From Mrakia gelida (taxonomy: Eukaryota > Basidiomycota > Tremellomycetes > Cystofilobasidiales > Mrakiaceae): 64,000 nucleotides of DNA. How positions within the stretch are numbered: the first letter of the stretch is position 1; every line of letters begins with the position of its first letter. The translations under genes and the position numbers were made by a program. Under the pieces are notes generated by a model. It was not told where the DNA came from. It ran no database searches and saw only the letters and a list, made by a program, of their open reading frames with translations. The stretch is taken from positions 558,001-622,000 of the forward strand of contig BRON01000002.1 in the NCBI GenBank assembly GCA_024345305.1, read 5' to 3'. Positions 1-10,352 of this stretch are shown here, piece by piece.

Positions 1-1484
1 GATGCGAAGACTCACGACCAAAGGAGCTCTCGATTGGCTGAGGATCGGATGGGAGGGCAGCATTTCTGGAGGGAAACAAGATTAGTAGGTCAGCATGAGT
101 GAAACGAGACAGATCCGGGGGCGGATGAGAGCAGAGGAAAGGACGAACGAATTCCGTGTGACGGTGAGGAATCGCCTCTGCTTCGATGCTGGAACGGAAC
201 GACGGGTCAGCGTCGACTTCGAGACCTCGAGAGTCGAGAAAAGAGACTGACCAGAGGTAGTGGTAGCACGTTTCAACCGTCAGCCTCGCTCCAGCCTTCT
301 TTGCCTCTCGAATCGCAGGGAGAGCTTCCGCCGACGAAAGATGAACGATGTGGCAAGGGACCGAGGGGAACTCCTTCATCAGACGGATGACCATGGCGAT
401 AGCTGAAGTCTCGAAGATGTCTGGGCGAGAGGCGAGGAAGGTAGAGTAGAAGGTTGGGTCCGAGGAGTCGGCGGTGGGAGGGGAAGCAGAGGGAGAGGAG
501 GGAGGGTCGAGTTCGGCGTGGAAGAGGAGAGGGATGTCGGTTCCCTGGTCGAGAGAAGACGCGATAAGATGGAACCGAGGTCAGAAAGACTCTTGGTAGA
601 AGATAAACATGGCGATGAGGTGGAGATCGACGAACCTCGAGCTCAGCCAACGCTTTTCGAAGATCGTGCTCGTCGACGCAAGGGAACTCTTCAACGCCCG
701 ACTCGATGAGGAAGCACTTGAATCCTTTGACTCCAGCTGCTATCAGAGGTTTGATGTCTCCCTTTGAAGAAGAAAACAAGCAAAGTGAGCCTCGCTGAAG
801 GAAGTAGAACGGGACGAGACGAGACCAGAAAGCGACGAACCTCGTTGCCAGGAATCACACCTCCCCAGAACCCTACGTCGACCGAAAGCTGACCAACAGC
901 AGCAGCTCGCTTAGCTTCCAGACCTGAGACGGTAGTGACGGGTGGAATTGAGTTGAGAGGCATCTGCGTGAGCGAAAGAAGTCGAGTCAGCTTCGAAGTC
1001 GAGGGAGGGACGAAGAGGTCGAAGCTCAGATAAGGGAGATCACATCAATGAGGGTGGTGACTCCTCCCGAAGCAGCGGCTCTAGCTCCGGTAGCGAATCC
1101 CTCCCACTCCGTACGACCTGAAGCCAAAACGAGATCTCTATCAGCTCTCCTTCGAGCAGGGCATCACGACGAACGACACTCGGCCGGGAAGCTCACCAGG
1201 TTCGTTCAAATGGACGTGGCAGCTGCAAATCGAGATGGGGAAGGTCAGCGTCTCGGTCAGGTCTTCAAAGAGGTACAAAGAGGATGCGTCTATACTCACT
1301 CGACGAGTCCAGGGATGAGGAAGGCAGAGCCGAGGTCCAAGACGGAAGGGAGGTCGTTCTTCGAGCTCACTCCTTGTCGAACGGCTGTGATCTTGCCCGT
1401 CTCGGTTTCGAACTCGATGGTGGCAGGTCCAGCTGGAAGGTCAGGAAGGAGAACGTTGAGGGAGGTGACTGCTGAGATAGTCAT
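1..1484 (-). CDS. DAL1: Allantoinase (partial, 3' end beyond window)
   Basis: Amidohydrolase that opens the allantoin ring to allantoate in purine/ureide nitrogen use. Seen after joining exons: the first exon starts MTISAVTSLNVLLPDLPAG and ends IPGLVD; the next gives CHVHLNEPGRTEWEGF with the metal-binding HxH. Then come GVTTLIDMPLNSIPP, KGFKCFL (the candidate carboxylated lysine), a FHAELD histidine, and HIVHLSSAEALPAIREAKKAG with the next histidine. The last visible exons read CYHYL, EAEAIPHRHTEFKCCPPIR and SSANRELLW, the expected allantoinase order, so roughly two thirds of the protein is present. The start at 1484 is preferred to an in-frame Met at 1559 because the upstream residues look untranslated and the family begins close to this point. 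At least six introns are visible. Transcribed divergently from MUS81 across a 537-bp gap. Confidence 0.9.
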
Positions 1485-2021
1485 AGGAAAGAGGAAGGAA
1501 GGCAGGAGAGAGATGCAGTTGGGAAGGAACCAACGTTGAGCTCGACAAGCGAAGTCCAATCCCCTTCGGCCTTATCCTCCGCTGTCAAGTTTATTTTGCC
1601 TGATTATCACATCAGAATCGGGAACAGAGCCTGATGAACTCTATGAGACTTCCCTTGAGAGAAGTGAAGACTCGAAAGTGAGGGTTGTTTTTCCGTCGCG
1701 TCGATCTTCGAAGTCGTGAGCTCGTCGAGGTCGCCTTCTTCCCTTCCACCAACGACGAGCGACCACCTTCTCCCCAGAGCCACCACCATTCAGTCCCTTC
1801 TCTCACGCATAGTGCGACCCCTATCGACACACCTCACGTCACCTCTTCCATCTCGTTTCTTGTATACAAGCGCCACCTTCCGAGCTACCTTTCAACGTTC
1901 GCTCCACCCTTGCCCCCGTCCTCGCCCCTCTCGCCTTTCAAGCTCACCATCGCTGACTCTTCTGCCTATTGGGTTCATCAGCTCCGTCATCTCTTCCGAC
2001 TCTCGTTCTCGCCTCTCTTGC
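1485..2021. promoter_or_regulatory. Divergent promoter region allantoinase / MUS81
   Basis: No gene is supported here. The stretch lies between two start codons on opposite strands and is pyrimidine-rich on the + strand in its right half, as fungal 5' leaders usually are. I saw no GATA-factor cluster that I would stake a nitrogen-regulation claim on. Confidence 0.5.
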
Positions 2022-5000
2022 GATGCCACCCAAGGCTCCGTGCAAGAATCCTCAGTTCCTCAAGTGGCTCGAAGGTGAGCTCACCTCTTTCCTTCCTTCC
2101 CTCCTCCCTCCCTCCCAGTCTGAGACTCCGATCCTTCTTTCCCTTCAACTCAACCTGACTGTTTCTCACTTCTTTTTGTCATTCAGAGATGCGAGACGAG
2201 GCTGAGGAGAAGGGATCCAAGTCTTTCTCGACCTACAAGAAGGCCTGTGCGAATCTTCGAGTCTTCCCTCGAACCGAAGCCCACCCTGCTTCCCTCGCCG
2301 AGTGTCAAGGAATCGGACCTGGAATCATCAAGAGGTGAGCCCTCTCGTGCGCCTCTCTCTTCCCTCGCGCTAAATGATGCTGACCTCATCTCGTTCCTTC
2401 CCAGACTTCAGGCGAAACTGGAAGCCTACAACGAGCAACATGGAATCGCCCCCGTCCCTCTCTCTCGTGAGCTCCCTTTTCTTTGCTCTTCCCCCTCGAC
2501 TCAGTCCTGATCTCTCTCTCCTTTGCACACTTAGCCGAATCCCTCGCCATGTCCGGTAAACGTCGTCGTGATCCAGGTCAGAACGAATCGCCCAACAAGA
2601 AGTCCAAAGCTCCCTCACGAGTCGTCGATTCGGACGAGGACGGAGACGTCGTTCCTCCTCGAGCTCTCGAGAAGCAGAAGAAGGCAGCAGCTCGAGCGAA
2701 ACCCAAAGAACCCAAGGAAGGAGGTGGCAGAGGAGGAGGAGGAGGAGGAGGGAAAAAGATGTACGTTCCCGCCGTAGGAACTGGAGCGTACGCGATCTTG
2801 CTCGCGATGAGACAGGAGGCGCCGAACGGGGAGAAGATGTCGAAGGACGAGATCATTGAAGCTGCTGAGGCTGGAGGATGGTGCAATGGGCCTTTTGTAA
2901 AGAAGAGCGTCTCGGAGGGGTTCTATACGGCCTGGAACGGGTAAGGCCTTGGTGGCGAAGGGGGCGGAGGGAAGGAGAGACGAGATCGCTGACCCGTTTC
3001 CCCTTCTTTCTTTTAACTTCGACAGGATGAAGACTCTCAACGGGTGAGTCGCTGTTCAACCTAGGTCAGAAGGTAGCCGACGAGGTGTACTACTCGACAG
3101 CTGACAGAGTTGTCCCTTCGGTCTGCAGTAACGGCCTCGTCGGAACCCATGGTCGACCAGCGAAGTTTTGGCTTTCCGATACTGGAATGTAGGTTCCTCT
3201 CCTCTCTTCTTCTCATTTTCTCTTCTTCGAGCAACTGATTCAATCCTCCTCTATTCGTCCATCAGCGAACTCGCCGAGGCTCTCCACCAAGAACTCCCCG
3301 TCGACCCCTACGAGCAGGATCGTCGAGATCGAGTCGCGTCGGCGAACGCTCGCGCTTCCGGCTCTCAGGGATCCTCTCAACCTTCTGGATCCCAACCTTC
3401 AGGTCCTCGACTGTCGGCGAGTGCGATGCTCTCAGCTGCGCTTGGGAGGGAGGAGCAGAGTGCTGGACGAAGGGTTGCATTGGACGGAGTTGGGAGAGTG
3501 GGAGGGAGTCGACCGGCTGCTCCCGTCGCTCGAGAGCCTGAGAAGTTTGGATACTTCTTCGTCAGTGAGTCCTCGCTCTCGAACACGTCCCGGATGTCCT
3601 CTTTCTCCACTCTGATCATTTTTCTTCTTCTTATTCTCTTCCCAGACCGAGCAGGAGCCCAGATCACGGTTCGCGACGAGGCGAGGATGAAGCTCGGACA
3701 CGAGGACGACGAGGTCGATACCACTTTCGTCAAGATCGAGTTCAGAACTTCTCAGGCGGGCCTGCCTTTCGTCCGAGTCACCGTCGTCGGAGTCGAGACC
3801 GCTCCCGAGGGACGAAGCGGAGCAGGACCAACCTCCTTCGGCTGGGTCGTGTACGACGACGTCTCTCCGTCGGCTCCTGGATTCCCCAACGTCCCTCCTC
3901 CGCCTGCTCCCTCCCAACATCGAGCTGCTTCGGCTCCAGGTCTCGCTAGTCCCTTCCAAGTCGCCGGACCTTCGAGATCGCAGCCTCCAGCATCGTCGTC
4001 TCCAGCACCAGCACCAGGACTGGGAGGAGGAGCGAGAGCCGTCAACGTCGCTCACGAGTCGAGACTCGTCCCCAAGGGGATGCCGAGGACCCTCTCAGCT
4101 CCCAGCTCGATGACGGGACCAGGAATGTCGAACCTCCTCGCTACCATCGTCAACAGTCGAGCCTCCCAAGCTCCCGTCCCTTCAGGATCCGGATACGCCG
4201 CCTACTCCACCTCCTCCAACTCCAACTCCAACTCCAACGCCGTCGCTGGTCCGTCGAATCCCAAACCTCCCGCTCCAGCTCCCTCAGCCAACGCTCGACC
4301 TTCCGCCCTCGTCAAAAACCCTTCCAGACGTCTCTCCGCCCAAAAGACCAACTCCTCCGTCTTCGCTCTCGACGAGAACTCCCATTACGCTCATCAAGAA
4401 GACGACGATGTCGTCCCCGTCGCCCCTCGCCCCTCTCATAAAGCCTTCACTCCCATCGCCTGGGAAGCAGGCTCCTACGACATCACGATGGTCCTCGACA
4501 ACCGAGAGATCAAGTCGAAGAGCAACAGAACCGGATTCCTCGACGCCCTTCGGAAGGACGGAATGGAAGTCGAGCAGAGAGCGCTGCCGTTGGGAGATGT
4601 GCTTTGGGTGGCGAGGAGGAAGGACGGAGGAGGGATCGATACTAACGAGGAGGAGTGTGTTTTGAGTTGGGTTATCGAGAGGAAGAGACTAGACGATCTC
4701 GTAACGAGTATCCAGGACGGAAGATTTCACGAGCAGAAGGTGAGTTCGAGTTCGAGAGTCTCGCCTCGTTTCGTCGCGTCTTCTCTTTGCTTCCCCGTTG
4801 CGTTACTGACCTCCGCTTTTCATCTCTCTCGTTCCTTCTTCCTCAGTATCGAATGCAGAACTCGGGAATGGAGCAAGTCATCTACCTCATCGAGGACTAC
4901 GCCATCCAGCAGGACGTCTGGGCTGCTTCGGTCGCAACTGCCGTCTCGTCGACTCAAGTCATCGATGGGTTCTTCGTCAAGAGGACCAACTCGTTCGAGG

Positions 5001-5611
5001 ACTCGATCTCCTACCTCAAGGGAATGCATGATACGATCAAAACAGTTCTTGAGGTAAGCTTTTTCCACTCCCTTCCCGCTCTCTCTTTTCTAACTCGAAC
5101 GAACGCTGACCCCCGCCTTCCTCGTCGTCTTCTGTCCTTCTTCGTTCAGTACGAAACCCTCTACGTGATCCCCAACTCCGCCATTTATCGAACCTCCTAC
5201 CTCCCCCTCCAAACCCACCTCCGAGCCACCCAACCCTCCAACCCTTACAAAACAACCTACAAAGCCTACTGCGACCTCAACTCCAAATCCGCCTCCGTCA
5301 CCATCGGTGAAGTCTGGGGTCAAATGCTCCTCACCATCTCTGGGCTCTCGCCCGAGAAGGTCTCGGCTATCCTCGAGGTGTACAAGACCCCGAGGAGCTT
5401 GTGGAAGGCGTACAAGGAGGCGGACGAGGAGGAGGAGAGGGCGGTGAGGAAGGCTGGAGGGGACGAGGGGATGGAGAAGAAGTGGAAGAGAGGGGATCGA
5501 GGGAGGTCGTTGTTGGAGAGGACGGTGAAGGCTGAGCCGGGGTCGAGGAGGGCGATTGGGAAGGCGTTGAGTACCAAGGTTTATGAGTTGTTTAGGAAGG
5601 AGGCGTACTAG
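2022..5611 (+). CDS. MUS81: Crossover junction endonuclease MUS81
   Basis: Catalytic subunit of the structure-specific nuclease that, with an Eme1/Mms4 partner, cuts replication-fork and recombination intermediates in the nucleus. The N-terminus (MPPKAPCKNPQFLKWLE) followed by CQGIGPGIIKRLQAKLE is the HhH region typical of Mus81. A basic and glycine-rich linker leads to a winged-helix-like segment (YVPAVGTGAYAILLAM). A long Ser/Pro linker precedes the ERCC4 nuclease domain, beginning TMVLDNREIKSK, with the catalytic ERKRLDDL motif in WVIERKRLDDLVTSIQDGRF. The second HhH is in MLLTISGLSPEKVSAILEVY. About nine introns, one exon only ~17 nt long (near 3026). The protein is around 950 residues, longer than yeast Mus81 because of the disordered linker. 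The intact motifs suggest an active enzyme. Confidence 0.93.
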
Positions 5612-5943
5612 GTTGTTCGTTCTCGGTCTTGCTTTTTCGGTCGACGCGTTTCGTTTCGTTTCTTGCTTCGCGTTTCTTTCTTTCCTTTACTCTGGGTCCC
5701 TGTCGTTCTATATCTCTTCTGCATCCTCTCCATCTCGCCGCTCTCATTTACGACATCTCGCGATATCATCTTGATCCTCCTCTGATTTCCCTCGTCGTTG
5801 GAGGTTCGTCTCGAGGTCGAGTCGAGTCGAGACCAAAAGCTTCGATTTCCGTCTCGTCCTGACGAGCGAGTACGTCTCACTCCACACACATCTCCCTCTA
5901 GATCTATGTACTAAGCTCGTCGTCACTCTATCAATCCAGCGAC
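5612..5943. other. Convergent intergenic spacer
   Basis: 332 bp between the stop codons of MUS81 and the TMEM97-like gene. T-rich 3'-UTR-like sequence with no supported gene. Confidence 0.5.
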
Positions 5944-6981
5944 CTAATTCCCCTTGAGCTTGGGTGTCGACGAGAGAACTCGCGAGATCCTCGACGCGAC
6001 TTCGACGCACATGAAGAGCTGTTTCGAAGCGAGGTGCACAACGAGAGACTCAGAGTCAGTATCCACGTGCTCCTCTCAATCCAGAGCAGCCGTTCCGAAC
6101 GAGAGCGAAAGCGACCTCACTCACAGGCAAGAACAAGAACGGAAGGTAACTCGCGAGCAACATCCCTCGCTGCTCGACCGTCAACGACTCCTTTCCTCCT
6201 CCCTCTCCTGGAGCAGCGAGGACCATAGCGAGGACGGGGAGAAGAGTGGTAGCGGTACTCGCCCCGTAGATGACGAGGAGGGGCCAGACTCGACGGCTGT
6301 TGTGGTAGAGTCCGCACGCGCCGATGAAGAAGGTCGGGAGTTGGAAGATCGCCTCGAGGTAGAGCAGGGACTTGAACCAGAGGAACTCTGTGGCTTTGGC
6401 GTCGGTGAGACCGAGGACCCCCTGAAAGAAAGACGAGACGAGAGAAGTCAGATCGAAAAGAATGTTGGAGGAGAGCCGAAAGAGCCGACGAGAGGGGAGG
6501 GAGGGGGAGATGGTTCGATAAAGGGCTGACCTGCATGGTTGGGTCGTTGGTGAGCGAGATGTAGAAGCTCATGAGGTCCCTGAGGATCTGGGGAGTCAGA
6601 TCGACGGGGTAGAAGGCTTGAAGACTGGAGGGGGGAGGATGGAAGGGACAGAAGCGACACGTGAGCTCACGGAGGTGAAGGGCGAAGAAGGAGGGGAGGA
6701 GGGGCGACGGACTCGACGCAGAGGGTAGCCGGCTTTGAGGAGAGAGATCAAGAGCGAGGAAAGATGTCAATCGAGAGGCCCAGAACATGTAGAGTTCGCG
6801 GCGAGAGACGAACGATATGGATCTTGAGAACGCAAGGAAGGAAGGAGACCAAAAGTCAGCTCACTCTTCGGACGTCTTCTCGTCACAAGCTCCTCCATCG
6901 CCTCGGAGGCTCAGGACTCACGACAAAGAAGGCAAAGTAGAGCAGATCGAGCGGTCTCGATGTGAGAGGAGTTCTGGCCAT
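5944..6981 (-). CDS. EXPERA-domain membrane protein, TMEM97/sigma-2 receptor-like
   Basis: Four-helix ER membrane protein family (EXPERA: EBP, TM6SF, TMEM97) linked to sterol handling. Spliced protein of about 205 residues: MARTPLTSRPLDLLYFAFFV, then IHI from a 9-nt exon (6814-6822), then PATLCVESVAPPPLLLRPSP, QAFYPVDLTPQILRDLMSFY, ISLTNDPTM, then KATEFLWFKSLLYLEAIFQ, LPTFFIGACGLYHNSRRVWP, LVIYGASTATTLLPVLAM and a C-terminal LPFLFLPLFMCVEVASRIS. The pattern of a conserved His early, an aromatic NDP motif, a Glu in the third helix and a Tyr-Gly-x-x-x-x-Thr in the fourth matches TMEM97. It ends in SSTPKLKGN; the lysine-rich tail may act as an ER-retrieval signal (inference). Start codons of this gene and SPT20 lie only 135 bp apart, so they share a promoter. 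Confidence 0.85.
6814..6822 (-). other. 9-nt internal exon of the TMEM97-like gene
   Basis: Between a 99-nt intron (6823-6921, donor GTGAGT, branch GCTGAC, acceptor CAAG) and an 81-nt intron (6733-6813, donor GTTCGT, branch ATTGAC, acceptor AAAG) lie nine bases reading Ile-His-Ile. They restore the frame and the His conserved in the family. Skipping the exon would keep the frame but delete the histidine. Confidence 0.65.
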
Positions 6982-7116
6982 ATTTGTCCAGTTTCGATGG
7001 TGGAAGTCGATGGCGAACAGCCCTCTCCTTCGCTCTCTTGAGTTTCGAGCTCTCGCTCTCGAGCTTCCTTCCTTGCTCGCAACGGCTTCCATCCTTTCTC
7101 GACCTTTTCTTCCGGA

Positions 7117-9264
7117 ATGTCGACCGCTTCTGTGTACAACCTTCACAAGGAGAGTCGAGGGATTCTTAAGAAGTACAGGAAGCTCCCTGCTTCGATATCC
7201 ATCGAGCTGTACCCCAAACACTTCCGATTCAAGGACCAGGTCAGCTCTCCTTCCCTCCCCTTCCCTCCCGAGCTCAACAATCCACCCATCCACCCAGTTC
7301 GCTGACTCGCTTCCCTTCTTCTTCTACTCCAGAACATGGTATTCCCTTACGAGAGTCCTATGAAGGTAAAACCGCGCTCTCAGCTCGATACCTGCTCTGG
7401 CTCTACCTCTCTTTGGTTGGAGTTCGAGCTGACCTCTTTCCGCTCCTTCCCTCTCCGTCGCTCGTTCGTTCGTAGGCATTCCTGGAAGCCGTCCGATCCC
7501 AGCGAATCCCCTCCGACCTCATCCCTGCCCTCTCAGCCGCCAAGATCCCTTACTACGAAGGCTGCCTCATCGTCGAGCTCATCGATCATCGGACTCGTCC
7601 TCCTCCATCGGAAGCGTCGACCTCGACCCTCGACGCTCATCCTTCTCGGACGTCGGCTCCTCCAGCTAGGATCGTTCTCCATCCTTCGCCGGGAAGTCTA
7701 TGGGAGGATATATGCGAGATGAACCAGGAGGTCAGCGGTGGGAAATGGGATGACTACGATGCCTTACAGCTCGAGTCGAGAGTTCTCGTCAGTCTCACCT
7801 TCCTTGGACCCTTCCTCGAACCTCGAGCTTTCTCTCACTGACAGATATGTTCCCTTTTTCCTCCCTTAGGCTGCGACTGCACCTCCTCTCTTCCTCGGGA
7901 CCTCCTTCTACGCCACTCGAGTCGCCAACATCGCCGTCTCTCTCACCTCGCCCTCTCCCATCGTCCCAGCGAGCTGTTCCCTCAACGCTTCAGCAGCAGT
8001 TCCGAGACCAACCAAGCGAGACATCCGAACGACCGAGGAGACCGAGGACGCTACTTGGAAGGATCGTCTTATGCATACCGGAGAGATGCCCAAGGATCCC
8101 AGAGGATTCCAGCCATCGTGCGTCTCTCTCCCTGCTCGGGGAGGTCGCGCCGTCGAAATCGTTGCTCGAGCTTGATCTGACTTCTTCCCTTTCTTCCACT
8201 GCAGGTTCTCTCGCCTCGAAACCATCCTCGCCTACAAATCCAAGACGGAAGAAGCCACTCGTCAAACCGCCGCTGCCGTTCCCTACTCTGGCTCCGGTCT
8301 CTACCAACCGCCAGCGACGTTCACCAACGCGTTCGACACTCCCAACTCCCTCCCTCCTCCCTCCAACGGCTACAACAGCAACAACGGCCCTCAACCCATC
8401 TACCAGAACAACAACGGAATGTCGCGTCCACCTTCCTCTCAGCAGCAGCCCTTCAACCTCCAGCAGCAGCAACAGCAACTCCTCCAGTCGAACAACGGAG
8501 GATCAGCTTCGACGTCCGTCGCGGGAACGCCTGGGCCTTCAGACGAGAAGAAGAAGCCTACGAAGAAGAAGAAGACCAAGAAGGAGGAACAGGAGGACGG
8601 AATGCCTTCCGGCGACCCAGCTCCCGTCCCCGTCAAGGTCCCAGGGAAAGGTCATCCGAAGACGTCGATGAAGAACAAACCCACCCATCCTCCTCCACTA
8701 CCACCTCCCTCCGCCACCGAGAACGGTCAAGACTCCGACACCTCCACCATCTCCACCTCCACCAACAAGAAGAAGAAGTCCCACAAAGCCAAAGGAGCTC
8801 AAGCCGCCGCTCCTCCTCCTCCACCTCCTCCCATCCAACCCAGACTCGAAGACTCCTCCTCCTCCTCCGCTCCAGCCAAGAAGAAACAACGTCTCAACCA
8901 ACCACTTTCGATCCCTATCCCTCCTCCACCCTCCGCCTCGACGTTCGCAGCAGCAGGGAACGGGAACTTCCAGCAGCAGCAACAGCCGACCCAACACGCT
9001 CATCACCAGCAACAGCAACAGCAGGTCAACTTCGGAGGAATGCCCAATCTCACGAACCTCACTGCCGCTCAGATCAATGAGCTGGGAGAGAAGAGGAAGC
9101 AGCTCCTCTTGGTGCAGCAGCAGCAGCAGATGCAGATGCAGGCGGCTCAGAAGTCGAACGGAGGGAAGGGGAAAGGAGGAGGAGGAGGGAACCTGCCGCC
9201 GGAGTTGATGATGGGGCTGAACGGGAACGGGTTCGGGGGTCAGCAGCACTGGGGAGGACAGTAG
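7117..9264 (+). CDS. SPT20: SAGA complex subunit Spt20
   Basis: Structural subunit of the SAGA transcription coactivator, needed for complex integrity in the nucleus. The N-terminal Spt20 domain reads YRKLPASISIELYPKHFRF, then a short exon NMVFPYESPMK, then AFLEAVRSQRIPSDLIPALS, AKIPYYEGCLIVELIDHR, ending around FSRLETILAYKS at roughly residue 250. The C-terminal half is disordered: Gln tracts, Lys runs (KKKPTKKKKTKK), Pro runs and a Gly-rich end. This layout, an ordered N-terminal domain and a low-complexity Q-rich tail, is usual for fungal Spt20. Six exons; the last large exon (8202-9264) carries the whole low-complexity tail. Start chosen at the first Met (MSTASVYNLHKESRGILKKY), directly upstream of conserved sequence. 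Confidence 0.92.
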
Positions 9265-10352
9265 GAGGGGAGGCGAAGAGGACGTGGTCGCTGGTCCCTT
9301 GTTCATTTCGTTCGCACCGAGGCTGGCTTTTGTACTCTCTCTCTCTTCTTTCGTCCTAGTTTCGGTTTCGTCTCTTGTTTCGACGCTTCGTAGCCTCGTT
9401 TGTATGCCCATAGGTGCTTCGCTATACCCTTTTACGCGGGGAGAGCGCAAGATGAGTACTGCGATACGGGAGGGGGAGGGGGAGGAGGAGCGAACTGAAG
9501 AAGCGAGTGATGTTGGTCTCGCGGCTTCGACGCGTCGTCGTCGTCTCGAACTCTTTTCCCTCTCTTCCCCTTGCTCGTCGCGAAACAGCTCGTCCCTCCT
9601 CTCATGGGCCCGTCCCTTGATGAAGAGCTGCTTCGAGTCTGTCTTCGGTTGTCTTGCTCAGCAGCCTCGAACCTTCTCCTCGATACTCTGGAGCAGATTA
9701 AAATGATGAAGATCGAGGGAGGAGGATCATGAAGTGATGGGATCGAACAGGACCCTCCCTTCTCGTGTTCGCTCAAAACCTCCACGGCACGAAGCAAAAG
9801 ATAGATCTTCAGCACGTCGGTGATTTGTGGTGGGAGGGCTGAGCGTCGAAGATCAAAGAAGAGAAGAGAGAGCGAAGTGTCGAGGAGCGAGGAGGCGGCG
9901 CGAGCGCAACGGCTTGACCCTGAGGCTTTTTGCTTCCCTTGTGGAGTCTTCCCCAGCAACTTTTTGAACCCCTCGAACAAAGGCTGACTCGTTCACGATG
10001 TAGAGAAGCCATCGAGGTCAAAGCTGCTGAGTTGAGCTAAGGAAACGAGTACCGAGCGAAGCCTCAAAGATTGGAGAGAGCTCGGTTCTCCCGACGTCGA
10101 CCTTCGTTCTTCCCTTTCATCGCACCCCTTCCCCGCCTCTTCCCTCAGGGAGCTGACTGCCGACTCCTGTCTAGCTCCCTTGCCTACTGATCCCCTTTCC
10201 CGACCCCACGTTGTGGGCTGAAAGAACTTTCGGCAAAGAAAACGATGGACGAGCGTTCTTCTTCCCTCTTCCTCCCAACGGCATCTTCCCCCCTCCCTTC
10301 CTCCCTTCTTCTCTCTCTCTTTCCTCTCCTTCACCCCTTCGGCCGCTTCCCC
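9265..10352. other. Long intergenic region SPT20 / GH3 remnant
   Basis: 1.09 kb with no gene that I can support. A 182-codon minus-strand frame (9432-9980) has an undistinguished composition and no recognisable motif; a minus-strand frame at 9993-10475 is antisense to the start of the GH3 gene. One GACGCGTC palindrome lies at 9529. The right-hand 150 bp are C/T-rich, as in a leader of the downstream gene. Confidence 0.4.

Noticed and set aside
1716..2158. Two overlapping + strand Ser/Pro/Leu-rich frames ahead of MUS81
   Set aside because: They read the C/T-rich leader in alternative frames; the MUS81 start with conserved sequence is at 2022.
8460..9150. CAG/CAA-rich repeats that look like a short tandem array
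   Set aside because: They encode the poly-Gln tail of Spt20 in frame; not a CRISPR or satellite.
9432..9980. 182-codon minus-strand frame between SPT20 and the GH3 gene
   Set aside because: No recognisable motif, no intron-exon pattern of a typical gene here, and Ser/Pro/Arg composition like random frames in this genome.
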